From: Lamellibrachia satsuma
Taxonomy: Eukaryota; Annelida; Polychaeta; Sabellida; Siboglinidae
Assembly: GCA_033239005.1 (NCBI GenBank)
Contig: BSQZ01000014.1
Location: forward strand, 1,430,001-1,494,000
Length of the DNA stretch: 64,000 nt
Direction: 5' to 3'
Shown: piece after piece, positions 27,301-40,300 of the stretch
Layout of the letters: each line of letters begins with the position of its first letter
Position numbering within the stretch: position 1 is the stretch's first letter
The notes under the pieces: generated by a model
Told to the model about the DNA's origin: nothing
The model's database searches: none
Seen by the model: the letters and a program-made list of their open reading frames with translations, nothing else
Made by a program: the position numbers and the translations under genes

Positions 27301-29183
27301 TGTGAAACTATGATTGCACCACCACTGTGAAACTATGATTGCACCACCACTGTGAAACTATGATTGCACCACTACTGTGAAACTATGATTGCACCACCAC
27401 TGTGAAACTATGATTGCACCACCACTGTGAAACTATGATTGCGCCACCACTGTGAAACTATGATTGCACCACCACTGTGAAACTATGATTGCACCACCAC
27501 TGTGAAACTAACAATTCTCTTTATTTTGCTCACAAACCATTCAAAGTCAATGCATCTATTACTTATTTATGCAGAATGAAAGTCGAAGATTCCGTGTGAA
27601 GTTTGCTGCGTCCTCACATAGCTCTGGCACTGAGCAGTGCAGTTGGTGCGTGGCACTACTGCAGCACCACTTCCACGTCAAGAAGATGAATCTAGATGGC
27701 AGCACTGATGACACTTCAATGCAGGTTCAGAATCTCTTAATGTTTTGCATACCAAGTGTCTGTTGCTAAACCACCTGTTGTCAACAGTTGCAAACCCACC
27801 TATTTTGGAAATTACGATTTCTGAATTTGTTTGATAAAACTGGTAGGTTCAAAATTTGCCATTTGGCACATATATATGGTTTTCCACTAGTGGGTATTTA
27901 TTCATAATTATATAAGCTGTGGGATGGGGATGGATCTGCATGGTTCCAAAACATTGAATATTCTTAAAGTACCGAAGCATATTTGATTACATATTTCACA
28001 TAATTTGGATTAAAATTTAGCCAATGATAATGGTTTGATAATAGTTTGAAGTCATACATTGTATGACTGGTAGTTTAATGTAGTCTTTGTTGGAGTGCTG
28101 TAGCTCTGTTGATAATTGTGTAAAATTTACTCACTATTTAGTCTCCAGAATTTTATTCTGGCTCTACAAATACACACAGACTTTCAGATAATTTTACTGT
28201 GGTTCTTATTTGATTTCTGCATTATAATTGAAATCATACTTATGCGCACTATATTTTGTGGGGTTATCGTAACCAGTACTTTGTAATTTGACCACATCCT
28301 GGCAGCCTTGGTATGTTTCATTTTAGGAAGCAGGCAGTTCATCTGAACCTACAAAGGTCTTGGATGGCACAGTTACCATCAGCAAATTGACACAGGTAGA
28401 GGACTTTCACATAAAGCAGTAGCAACTTACCATAATTTAAAATAAAAAAAATATACATATATAAAATCTAGACAATTATATATATATATATAAATAATAC
28501 AAAAATTGAAATATTACATAAACAATCATGATAGATAAAATCTAGACAATTCTTATATGGTGCAATAGAAAAAACAACAACAACATAATAGGATAAAACA
28601 ATTAAAAAGAATGAAACTATATATATATAACTTAATTGTATGCTAAATTAAGTCTAGCTAGCTCTTAAAAATGTTAACATTGTTAACACCTCGTAAAACA
28701 TTTCTGCTGTTGTTTCCCATGTGAGCACATCAAGTAAGATGCCGTTTTTTTAACTTCACAACTGTACATGAATCAGTATTACCACGCTTTTTATTTTGCA
28801 AACCTTTATAAATTTTTCTACACAGAATGCATTTGATCATAACATGATTACTGGAGTAAAAATTCAATGTTTATATTGTATTTAAAGAATTGTATGAACG
28901 TATCAAGTTAGACAGTTTTGAGAGTGCTGGAGATTCTCTGCATGTTTGAAACTGTTTCACTATCTACTGGGTCTCAGTCAATTGCCCCTGTCTGCCCTCT
29001 TTTCGCCAGGTGATGTCTGGGCAGTTGAAGGCGGCTCTCCCTGTCGCATATACACACACAAACATCCCGCAGGAAGACCTCGGCAACTTCATCCGCCTGT
29101 GCCTTAGTGATAGCAACTTCCCAGCCTTTGTGGGAGAGGTAGAGAAGGAACTCACCAGCTTCATGCGGGAAACTCCCAGTTGA
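23650..29183 (+). CDS. REC114: REC114-like meiotic recombination protein
   Basis: Exons 23650-23757, 24550-24636, 27575-27724, 28327-28395 and 29010-29183 join in phase 0 throughout, giving 195 codons. Exons 2-3 give [20 protein letters not shown] and [10 protein letters not shown] with [11 protein letters not shown], matching the PH-like domain of REC114 (EGFSLID, SRMFRVQF, CCSCVQ). The last exon gives [20 protein letters not shown], matching the conserved C-terminal helix. Known REC114 acts with MEI4 and IHO1 on meiotic chromosome axes to promote SPO11 double-strand breaks. The model is shorter than the human protein (about 266 residues), and a strand expected before EGLS is missing: either a small exon in 23.77-24.55 kb was not found, or the open sequence from 24459 (acceptor TTATACAG, phase compatible with a donor after 23773) belongs to exon 2. 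The donor at 27725 (GTTCAG) is weak. Confidence 0.8.
24160..24392. repeat. Two (TA)n microsatellites
   Basis: TA runs at about 24160-24231 and 24340-24392, in REC114-like intron 1. Confidence 0.95.
24741..24915. repeat. (GT)n and (GCGT)n microsatellites
   Basis: GT then GCGT units at 24741-24788, a unique spacer, then TGCG units at 24876-24912. The second block adjoins the inverted polycystin-intron copy. Confidence 0.9.
24937..26097 (-). mobile_element. CR1/jockey-like LINE, 5'-truncated, minus orientation
   Basis: The best preserved LINE in the window. Minus-strand frames give [38 protein letters not shown] (RT palm), then the DDT-type motif region and [17 protein letters not shown], ending [16 protein letters not shown]. 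Two frameshifts (near 25.86 and 25.2 kb) break it, so it is not active. The 3' end has ATTTAACAAGATTTAACAAG on the plus strand. It lies in REC114-like intron 2 and is inserted into a duplicated piece of the polycystin gene. Confidence 0.92.
26098..26632 (-). pseudogene. Inverted, frameshifted copy of polycystin-like exon 14 and its 3' intron
   Basis: On the minus strand, 26632 down to about 26430 gives [20 protein letters not shown] and [17 protein letters not shown], nearly the residues of exon 14 at 11822-12025. A few-base deletion after SRA shifts the frame. Homology runs on through the following intron (shared TTTAATAAATATCT and GTGTGTGTTTGTG) to the LINE border at 26098. Beyond the LINE, at 24930-24895, the same intron resumes (TGTTCTACCCAACTGA on minus). 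It is therefore a DNA-level duplication split by the LINE, and cannot be spliced into REC114 usefully because it is antisense to it. Confidence 0.88.
26764..27217. repeat. 41-bp minisatellite, about 11 copies
   Basis: Units of GTGCTGTTTGTCTACAAAGT followed by AAAGGTGTGGTAATCAACAG. It lies in REC114-like intron 2. Confidence 0.97.
27256..27512. repeat. 25-bp minisatellite, about 10 copies
   Basis: Units of CTATGATTGCACCACCACTG plus TGAAA, nearly identical. It ends about 60 nt before the acceptor of the exon at 27575. Confidence 0.97.
28435..28830 (-). mobile_element. Possible LINE 3'-end relic, minus orientation
   Basis: Minus-strand residues near 28660-28830 ([15 protein letters not shown], then [19 protein letters not shown]) look like a reverse-transcriptase tail. 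The AT-rich remainder includes two copies of TAAAATCTAGACAATT. Weak evidence. Confidence 0.35.
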
Positions 29184-31541
29184 AGGGACAGTCTAGTGGG
29201 AGCATAAAGGTCTCATGGTTCAGGGTTGTTCTTGTATCAACCAGATTTGATTCAGTAATTAAATATTGATTATGATAACATAATCGCAATACATTTTGAT
29301 AAGGAGTACAGTGTCCAGCTATAGAAAAAAGTTAATTTTCCAGTAAAATAGCATGAAAAAAAATTTACGATATTCAGATCAAATTGGTATAATCACAGAA
29401 GGTAAATTAAAAAAACCCAAAACACGACTATTTGTATAACTAGATGATGTGCACATACATAATACATTTTCAGCAAATTCTGCCATGACCTGGCATCTGC
29501 CGACTGTAGCAGCTTTTACCTTGAGTAGGCAAATTTCCCATTCAGACTGAACCAATTCTTCACAAATAAGTATCCAAACTCATTTACATTATCGGGGGAG
29601 GATGAATGATGGAGGGAGGGGGCCGCCAATAGAAAACTATGGAAAGAACAAAAATAGTGGCTCGACAATACTTTACCTGACCCTCACCCATGTACAGCCG
29701 GGGACAAGGAGGAAAAGTACATTGTTAAAGATTACCTTTCATACTGATGTCATATATTTCATTTCATGTGACAGTCAACATTTATTCACTCAAGTAGGTT
29801 AGGTATGTGCTGTGTTGGACAAGGTAACCCTATGGCTTCCAATTTATAAATAAATCTGTATTAAAATACATTCAATTTCATTATCTTGAGCTATGGTTAC
29901 CTTGAATTACTGTTACTGTGAGTGAATTAATTATGGGCTGACAGGAGTGACATCCAAGGAGGTTGGTCAATGTAAAACATTTTTTATAACCAAGACTAAT
30001 ACTTTCTTTTTTCAGCGTATCAAGCATTAAATAATATAGTTAGTCTGATGAGTTCACAGACAGGAGGCACCTTTAAGTGGCACACTTTAATACAGAATAG
30101 AAGATAATTCCACCTCAGCCAATATTCTACTAATCAGCTGATCCTATTGTCCATGATTCTGCTAAGCAGATTCCACAGTAGCAACATATATTTCATCTAA
30201 ACAACCTCTATGCAACATGCACGGACACAATTCACAAGGTTTGAATTATTTATAATTCCCAGAACTTAGGACACAATAGTGAGCCAGCAGTTTCTAATCA
30301 CTTGTTATGTAAACTTAACGGTGAGTCTAATACAGTCGTAAAACATCACTGTCTTGAAAAACAAGTTAACAAAGTACAATCGCAAAAACATACCTTAACC
30401 CATCAAAACCACTGTCAAAACATAATTTGTTTGACCTGGATAAAGCTAAGACGAGAAGCCAAATCTAGATCACCGTCTGCTGGGATGGGTGTTATTAAAC
30501 AGATGACAATATCTTCAGAAATGAACATGCACAACAGACGGAATGCAAATGGCAAGAAACTGGTCCCAAAGAACAGGTCATCAACAACTGCTATAGGTAG
30601 CAATGTTGTGAACGTACAGAAGCATACTTGTGCAATCTTGGCTTAAAAAACTACAATATGCAAACAAATTCATCAGCCTGCACACACACATCAACCAACA
30701 CAATTTGTTTCAACTTTCAGTTCCATTTCATCTTCATTACTTCTCTATAATGGACCCATAATTTACCTCCAAGATTAAATATACTTCGGGAAACCACCAA
30801 GAAGGAAATATGTAACAACTTCTTTTTGGTACTTGTATATAACAATATCAAATGATTTACCTGGATAACCTGCTGTACATATTGGAGACACCTAAATTCA
30901 GAGATATGTCCAAGAAAAAAGTGATGGATATTATTCTCTAAAATGCTTACGGTGTGGTCTTTCAACATCTTTGGAATTATTTAATAATCATTCCAAATAC
31001 TAATACACAACTTCTGGTCAGCTTTTAAAACACCTGTTACTGACTATTTCTTGGTATGCTGAAGGCAAAGATCATGGGATGAACAGCACAGAAGAAACGC
31101 ATGTATTACAGTAACGAGTATTGAATACACTGTATATCAGCATTGTCACATGACACCAGAGAATAGTTCAGTTTGATGCTGAAGACATGGCCGAGATGGT
31201 CATGAATTTGAAGGCTCAGTCGAACATATATAGACTCTAAAGGGTAGCTTAACTTTCTCTAAGCAGCGCTGTGGTTTAGTATTACTAGTTATTGAAGTAC
31301 TTCACAGTGACTGTAAAGAATTCGCAACACCATCAGTTTGTTTCTATAAAAAACTCTATAACATCAATTTTCAAGAAAAGTGCAATGCATTGGTCCACAG
31401 GATGAATATTCAAGCACACACAGATTATTTACACTGTGTAACAACTAATTACATGATGATGTAAACAATTACAATAAAAACTTGCTGGGTAGAAAATTAC
31501 ACTTGGAATATCAACAGTAATGACTTGTGATGTGACATCGA
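29184..31541. other. Intergenic region between convergent REC114-like and PDIA4 genes
   Basis: It should contain both 3' UTRs. Reading frames here (for example 30302-30646) have no splice support or recognisable residues. No clear repeat was seen. Confidence 0.5.
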
Positions 31542-31957
31542 CTACAGTTCCTCTTTCTTTAGTGACATTGTGGCATGTTTTTCAACAAACTTAACCAGTC
31601 CGTTGAAATCCTGATCTCCCTCATATTTAATTGGTGCCATCTTCTTATCTGCCGGAGCAAAATAGATGGCTGGATAGCCTTTTTCTGGTGGGGCATCATA
31701 TTCAGAAGGAACATCGTTTAACACTGCGTCCATCTTTGCAACGACCAATTTACTGTTGCCTTTGAATTTCTTCGCAAGCTTGTTGTAAACGGGCACAAAT
31801 TTCTTGGAGACATCACAATAATGGGCGTAGAACTCGATGAGGGCGTCCTTCTTCGGGTCGAGGACAATCTTGTCAAATGTTTTGCCGACAACAACGGTTA
31901 CTGGACCCGTCTGCTTCTTCGGTATTGGCTGCGACTTTATTTGTGGCGTCAACTTGC
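31542..31957 (-). CDS. PDIA4: PDIA4 last exon: third thioredoxin domain with CDVS site and KEEL end
   Basis: The exon reads [15 protein letters not shown], then [20 protein letters not shown] and [20 protein letters not shown]. Other PDIA4 proteins have EFYAPWCGHCK here, so Pro and Trp before the motif have also changed. The frame stays open for the whole domain and ends MSLKKEEL, so this is not a decayed exon. The state is typical of substrate-trapping CXXS proteins such as ERp44. Confidence 0.95.
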
Positions 31958-34298
31958 CTGAACACAGAACAGTATCAATTGTAAGATATAACTATACACC
32001 AAGTGGTTCCCGGCACAAAACATAATTAGTTAGTAAAACAATCCACAGGTCTACTGCAACTTTGGAGCCACACACTCCACAGAACTTGCTCGCTCTCAGC
32101 TGAGGTTCTCTAATTCAAGGGAATGTACAATGACTTGTTTAATCAAAAGCACAGCAACTTCATATACTTCAAGATTGCAAATAAAATATATTTCCAGAAA
32201 GTAATTTTTTAAAAGAAAACTAGTATTTTTAAGTAAACATGAAAATAAAGAAACAGTGACACACAAACATGATCTAAGATTCAAACAACTTTTTAATATA
32301 GTACAAGATCTCCAGTACATAAACCTTGGGACCAAGCGGTGTTCAGATTACGGATTTCTATGAAATTTTTCTTCAGAGTAGCCTAGATAGAGGACCAAAC
32401 ATTTTGTAACTTAAACAGAGGAATTTATATAATATGTATATATGGCAGAGTATGGATTTATGGACTACAGACCTTATGCTGAATTTTTAATTAAATATAA
32501 CTAAATAAGTCATAGCACATACCTTTATTAAACTTATTAATGAACTCTCTTATGTCGTCCGCATCAAACTCCTCCATCTCCTCCATTGAGTACTTCTTCT
32601 GCTTGTCGAGGATACCAATGTTCATCTCCTCTCCTGAGTCGTCAAAGCCAAAGCTCTTCACCTTCTCGGGAAAATCATCCTCGTCGACAATTGCAAACAC
32701 CATTTTTGGGTAATCCTTTGCAATGTTGGCTACCTTATTTCGCCAGAACTGTGTACCTGGATACGGAAATAAAATAAAAATGCGGTAAACGCTGGTCTAG
32801 AGTATTGTACAAATCATACGCCACTGCATACTTATGTCATATACACATTGATTTTATTGATTGATTATTTTGTATACAAAAGTGCATTACTTTTATAAGA
32901 ACATTTTAAGCGTTTATCCACAAAACGTTTTATAAAAAAATCACGTAAATCAAGTTAAGTCTAGGCTGCCATTTATTGTGGTGGTATTTTGCAGCGAAAT
33001 ACGTCATATGCTGCTGACTGATCAAATAATGGTTTCTCTATGTATTGCAGCACAAATAGAAAACATGATTTATAAAAAAATACACAAATAGGAACAATCT
33101 TTTATTCTGAATTTTAAAAAGTATCATAAACATACTGAACAAGAGATATCAACGTTATCATATAATTCCTGTAAAAATTTGTGATATAGGCATGCGAGCA
33201 ACACTGAAACCGAGATACTTTCTTTTCAAGCTGGTCTGATCAATCACCCCTCACTATTTGTTGACGAATCAACACGCACCTGAGCGGTGTTCGTGACTCC
33301 AGTCAACAGTGTAGAAGAACAGCACCAAGGGGCGTCGCTCACTGTGGTATCGCTTCTCTTCCAAATCCATGGTCATGTGCCCAACCAGGGGAACATCATG
33401 GGACTTGATGAAAGCTACGACATCATCAGCCTTAGTTGTGTCCTGGTGAATAGACAACCAAACACAAGTGACAATAGTAACACTGTGATTGTAATGCGGA
33501 GGTGTAAACAGTGGACCCTTCTGCTGATAAAACATTTTGCGCCTGTCACGAATTATGCATTCTGGGAGATTGTACAATGACGCAACAGACTATGTTTATA
33601 TGCATCATTTCACTCTGTTTTATAACCTTTTCAAGTAGACAAATATATTTTCTTCTACAATATCAATTGATAAGAAGTACTAAATCCCATGTTCGAAATG
33701 CCAGAATGTATACAACAGACGTCAGAATCCCCCAGAATGCAACAGCCACTCTGCCAGGACAAGTTTTACAACATAATTTGAGACTATGGCAATGATACCC
33801 TCTTTGGCTATTTAACTGCATCTATATCCGGTTCATTCGGCATAAAATGCAAAGTGTGACGGTACAAATCCTACTGACTATGGCTACTGACAGGATTGTA
33901 TTAAAAACTCTTGAGAACACACTTATACTGAGGAGACCTACCTTCAACTCCAGTATGTGCCATTTTGGCTCGTGTTTTGTGTAGAACCTTTCAGCGTTGA
34001 ATACAACCACTGACCCAGCATTGACTTTGTACTGGTTAGCAATATCCTTATCAATTGTATGGCCAAACTTGTATTGCTCTCGCATATCATTGGCTGCAAA
34101 GAAGAAGTCAATGTCAAGTTTTAATGTCATAAATCCAGCTGTTTTGGACAGACAATAAATGTTGTCCTGGGCAACCACATCACCTCTTACAGTTTAGCCA
34201 TAAGTCTGATAGATTTTATTAAATTTAACAGTCTTACTGGCATAGTAGACATATCTTAAGCTTTTGTACGTTCTGAACAAGTTTATCAGTCAAGAACC

Positions 34299-34337
<39 letters not shown>

Positions 34338-37300
34338 TTTGTATGGAGCTCATTTTGAACACATACTGCAAACCAGTGAAAATAATATGGGTTCATTTGC
34401 AGTCCTATGTATTTCTGTTACCAGACACTAGTCATCCCTAAGGATTGGCGCCTTATGTCCCACGGACGTAGTTTCAAAGAGGGATCAGCTTTCCGACTGT
34501 TTAGTTTACCCCAATTTCTTTAAAAATTAAAAACTTGATGTAGACAAACACATCAGTAACCAACAGAGACGTCTCAGGAACTCACCAACTTCTTGAAAGA
34601 GATTGTAGGCCGCATCCTCAGCGTTGGCAAAGAAGCCAATCACTGTAACATCCTCAGCATGCATGTAAGCGGCCATCTTCTTCTGTGACGTCAGCTCCTT
34701 TGATCCCTCACCCACCTGCCCCAGCATGTAGTCAACAATACCTGGATAACAACGACGATACCTGCACAGCAATTTAATATGAAGTTGTATATTTGTAGAT
34801 GTATTTGGTAACTTTAAGGCGGCTTAGCTGTATCTGTGTTTTACAGTTCAGAAATAATTTGTAGTTATATTTGACTCAAGCCCATTGATTGTGTGTGTGG
34901 GGGGCATGGGCATGTAAAAAATGGTAAAGGTAAGTTCTTGTATAGCACGGTATCCAATCCACGGCCAAAGCGTGTGCGTGCACGTGTGTAGATGTATGTA
35001 TGTATACATGTCAGCACACACGTCCATGCACACATGCACGCACGCACACATGCACAGTTGTTATGCCTAATAGCGCACCATCCGACTCTCTTGGTCCCTT
35101 ATACTCGAAAGCCTTCCCACGTCGGAACACTTTCAAGGTGGGGTAGCCACTGACATCAAACCTCTTGCCCAAGGAAGTCTCAGCCGTCGCATCCACTTTA
35201 GCTATGGGGACATCAGAGTCCATCAAAACCTTGGCAGCCTTCTCGAGTTCTGGGGTCAGTCGCTTGCAGTGACCACACCTGGCAGAACAAAGACCTCATT
35301 GACTGACCAGCAAAATTACATTCCAGTTCTCATCAGCTGATGGAAATTATAATGTCACTATTATTTAAATGTCACTTGCATTCACACGGAACAGTCCAAT
35401 ATATACATTATGTCTTAAATCATGCTCTGAGCAAAATATTAACAAAAACCCAGATTTACAAAACCACAATTTAATTTATAGCAATTAAGCTAAAACTAGC
35501 AAATGTATTTTTTAACAAAACTCTCAGTGATATTTTCATATATTTAGAATTTTTAACAGAATAGCCATTACAGCGTCAAAACATGAAGCGTCATAGAATG
35601 ACAATACGAGAATACAGGAAGAGGTGTATGTAAATATCAACTGAAGAGTACATTTTTTTCACTTTCATGACCAGTGTAGCATCAGCAAAATTAAAATCAC
35701 AACTTTGCTTAGGGGCCATTGCAAAACGTGTTTGATATTAAACAAAATTGTATTCATTGTGGGAGGAGTGGCAGCTGTGTCGTATAATGTGTCATGTGTC
35801 AATGATAAAACATAATTTTTATCACAGTTCACAAGGGTGCTGACTTCGAGTGCAGTTTTACATTACAGCTGAGAACAGTACACAATGGTTATAACACACT
35901 GGTAAAAACACAATGGTTATAACACACTGGTAAAAACACAATGGTTATAACACACTGGTAACAACACACTGGTTATAACACACTGGTAACAACACACTGG
36001 TAACAACACAATGGTTATAACACACTGGTAACAACACAATGGTTATAACACACTGGTAACAACACAAAGCAGACAGACAGGTATTCACAGATCGTTGTAA
36101 TTTAAAGTTTCATATGGGGGAGGTTGGTTTCTGAGGCTAAATTACACAGGTTTCGTTCAGCAGCAAGCATGTTTTGAAATGGCCCCTTAGCATGTGGTAT
36201 GCTAAGGGGCCATCTCAAGATATATGAGAACACATACCAGGGAGCATAGAATTCAACGAGGATGAGTTCGCTGGAGTCAACAGTTTCAGTGAAGTTTGAC
36301 TCTGTGAGTGTGAGGACGTTGCTGGCTGGTGGGGGAGGTGGCACCCAGCTAGGGTCTGAGCGCTCCTTCACGTAGGCCACAATACCTGCAACGTGATCAA
36401 CAGTGAATGTACGAAAGAAAGTAACAGGAAAAAAGGAAATAACTAACAGTTTATTTTGATTATAAGAATTATTTTATACAGTATAAAAGTTGTTCTATAA
36501 TATTGTGTGTTTAGAAGGTTATATTTATAATATGCATACATTTACTGATCAAAACTATATTTGTTCAACTGGTTTATACTATAATCTAAAGGGCTTTCAC
36601 GACTTTTCATGTTGTTTTCCTAGCAAACTGTTCACTTTTTCTGTTTCTGTTTTTCCTGTTATTTGTTTTCCTAGCAAAATGTGTTACTTTATTTCTGTTA
36701 CTTTATTTCCAATTACCACCAGGGCTGGGTCCAATTATGTAATTGTAATTGATTACAGCACAATTGTGTAATTGTAATTGATTGTGGTTTCGAAATTTTG
36801 CTGTAATTGTAATTGTTATATTTTATATAATTGAAAATTTATTTCAATTACAATCAATTACAGTACGTTTCATATTACAAACTACCTGAACGAATTGTTA
36901 ATAAAAATATAATTTAAGTCTCACATGAGTTTAAAATCAAGACTAATAATAACACCTGCTTATATATTTATATTTAAGTTACAGTATTCACTGTCTCGTG
37001 GGTACTGGTCCATGGTGCTAGTGGTGGGTAGCCTTAGTGATTAGCCTTTTCAATAAGTTGGTAACAGCCAGGAAGCAATAAACAATGCACAGACATTGTC
37101 AGACAAAGGCTAAGCTGGTATTCAAATAACATGGAAAGACCTGTAGCCTGATATTGCTTCAGAAAATATCAGCTCTGTGAAACATTGCAGAGTTAGCCAG
37201 CCAATTATACCCCTTGTGTTGTGGTGGATTGGAGACAGGTCAGGTGGCAAAGACCATTTATATGGCCTCTCTCCCCAATCCAAACTCACACAAAGCAAAG

Positions 37301-40300
37301 GGCAGACCAATTAAGAATGTTAGCTCAGAGCAGGAGCTACAACCTCAAAGTTAACACATCATACCCTATTAGTAGTATTTTCAGAAGAAAAATGTAAGAA
37401 ATGCACACAGATAAATGTCTGCAAAACTAGAAAGGATGCTTAGAGAAGAACTACAAATAAATATTGTATTATGGCGTGTGGGATTTTGTCCAATTTTCAC
37501 ATTTTTGTATTTTGTCTTGTGGGATTTTGTTCACTTTTCATATTTTGTGATTTTGTCTGTAAGGAATATGTCCTGTAGGATTATGTCCGGATACTGCATT
37601 GTATTTTGATATAACGAAAATATGTTTCAAACTGCTATCTTTTTATTTAGTATAATTCAAAGTCAAAGTTCAACAAAATGTACAAACATTACCGTTATAT
37701 TTGTTTATCAATTGTGTGCAAAATATTTAAATTCAACAAAACATGCAAAAATACATAATTAACAAATGCTGAATATATTTGGTTCCGCACAATGTAATTG
37801 TAATTGAAACAGTGTAATTGTAATTGATTTGGAAAATTATGACTGTAATTGTAATTGAAATAAAAAATTTAATGTAATTGCAATTGATATAATTTTGTGT
37901 AATTGGACCCAGCCCTGATTACCACCAGCAGCAGATTTCTGGGACATCGCAATCATACCACAAAACTTGTGTACACGGTAAATTTTTGGAAAAAATAACC
38001 AGGACTGGGTCCAATTACATAACTTATTACTGATGAAATGATTATTATTTACAATACAAATTTTCATAAAGTCACAATAAAACTTTAAAAGTTATAACTT
38101 TACTGAATACTGATACGAGTTAACTGACCATAGTTAACTTAACATATTGTCAATTTAAAAAAAATTGTAAACATACACAAAAAACTACCTGCAAAAATTA
38201 CTACCCTGTAATAGGGTTTGTTTCAAGAATACGTGTTTCCAGAATTGCGACTTACAAAAATTCATAGAGCTACACGTTTTTTATATTTGTATTATACTAT
38301 GTTGATGTGGTAATTGCCTCTTCCTTAATTGTTTGACTATGGAAAGATACATGCTGCAGAGTCCGACAAACATCAATATCAGACATGACGTGTCTGACAA
38401 AACTTCATTCCGCATAAATTTACATGTGCAACCAGATCCCATCAATCCGCTCCGCAAAAGTTGCATAGGCCAATAATTAAATCCCATAATGGGTTGAGGT
38501 AAATTTAAAGCATACGAACAATACAATAAAAACTGAGAAATTGTAAACAAACCATCAGCGTCCCGGGGACCATCGTAGTCATAAGGTTGTCCATTCTTGA
38601 AGAACTTCAGTGTTGGGTAACCAGTCACGTCAAATCTTAAAAACAGAAAGAAACACAAGACTTTCGATGTTACTGTTGTAATTCCACTGTGAATATTTAC
38701 ACACCAAGTTACATTCAACACAGTCATTTTTTTTATTGAGTACTAAGTAATTTCTCAAATCTCTGTGAATTAATGAAATTATGTTAACAAACATTTTTTA
38801 ACCAACGATGCAGCTGCCACATTTATAGTGGAAAAAACAAATCCTACCCCAAGACGCAGTAGTCAGACCTTGTGAGTACTTTAATTCTATACAATTTCCA
38901 TGTATAAAAAATTTCAGTGGGTCTAGATAGGATATCACTAGATAGGATATCACTGTATTTTCCACTATTGTTCCAATGCATATGGGTAGAGAAGTGGGTG
39001 CATGGAGGCATGTTGTGGTAGGTAAAGGGGTTGATGATGCTAAATTAGTGGAAATGTGAAAAATGGGATTTTATGAAGAAAATGTTCACTACTGTGATTT
39101 GTACTCTGACAAAACTGATACCTATAATAAAAAATATTATTTTATAATTTTAATTAATATCATTTATTCTTCATCAGAAAATATTTTTAAGGATAATTTT
39201 ATTTGTCCCAAAACAAAGCAGAGAAACAAATAAATTACATCAAGAAGCAATATAAATTATAGATATACATGACACATACAAATACTAAACTGTACAATAT
39301 ACAATAACAATTATAGAATTAATGAATAATCAACAAAGTAATACAAGATATGCAACAACAAAAATTGCTGTGGGAAGGGAGACTCCTACAAAGACCAAAA
39401 CTGGTCAGTATCGTTTGAGCCCAAGAATGAGCACCAAACAGAATTTGCAAGCTGTAACAATGGGCTCGTCGGGGGTTTCTAAGAGGGAAGTGGCCAGATG
39501 GGTAAATTGTAACCTTTCTAACATAGTGTGGCTATAGAAAAAGTAAGTTCATGGGAAAGGGAAGAAGAGAAAGACTACCAAAGTCAGGATATACATGCTG
39601 TCTACATGGTCCTAGCCGACCCATCAAACCCTCCTGCATCCTGCTGCTCCACCTCCTGGGGCCCAAGGTCACCCCAAATGCATCCTCCCAACAGTTGTGT
39701 GGTTCACTAGGACCGTGTGGACAAAATGTCTGTCCTGGCATTCGGTCATCTTTCTCCACCCTCTTCCATCAACTTCACTTGTCTCCTAGTACTTTTCCCA
39801 TAGCCTCAATATGTTAGAATTTATCCATCTGCCCACTTCCCTCCTAAAAACATCCTACTAACCCATAGTTACAACTTGCAAATGCTGTTTGGTGTTCATT
39901 TTTGGTTATATTTTGTTTTATTTTTACCCACACTAAAAGACCTTCTACCCTCTTCCCTACCCATGAAAATTAGTGTAAATAATGTCATACCCTATTATCA
40001 CACAAATACACCACTTAAACCTTTTCTGTAGGCTGAAATTGCATCAAATGAAGGTACTCACCACTTCTCGGCTACTGGGTCTTAGTGTAGGATTTGGGGT
40101 CAATCTAAGAATAAATCTTTAGACCCTTGGAAACCTTTGTGAACAGTGTTGCAGACATTGGCACTTTTAACCAGATTAACATCAGTCTTGAAGTTTAGTG
40201 TTGGAAACTGAATACACATTTTAAGGATGCCAAATTAAGTACGTGCCACCACATACACACCTGTATGCATTATTTTTTCCACGTTATATATTTTTGATAT

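Noticed and set aside
30302..30646. 114-codon frame between REC114-like gene and PDIA4
   Set aside because: Composition looks random and an antisense frame covers the same stretch; no flanking splice sites.
39528..39817. Overlapping frames on both strands with similar residues (HGPS, LGP)
   Set aside because: They result from the palindromic foldback element at 39.4-39.9 kb.
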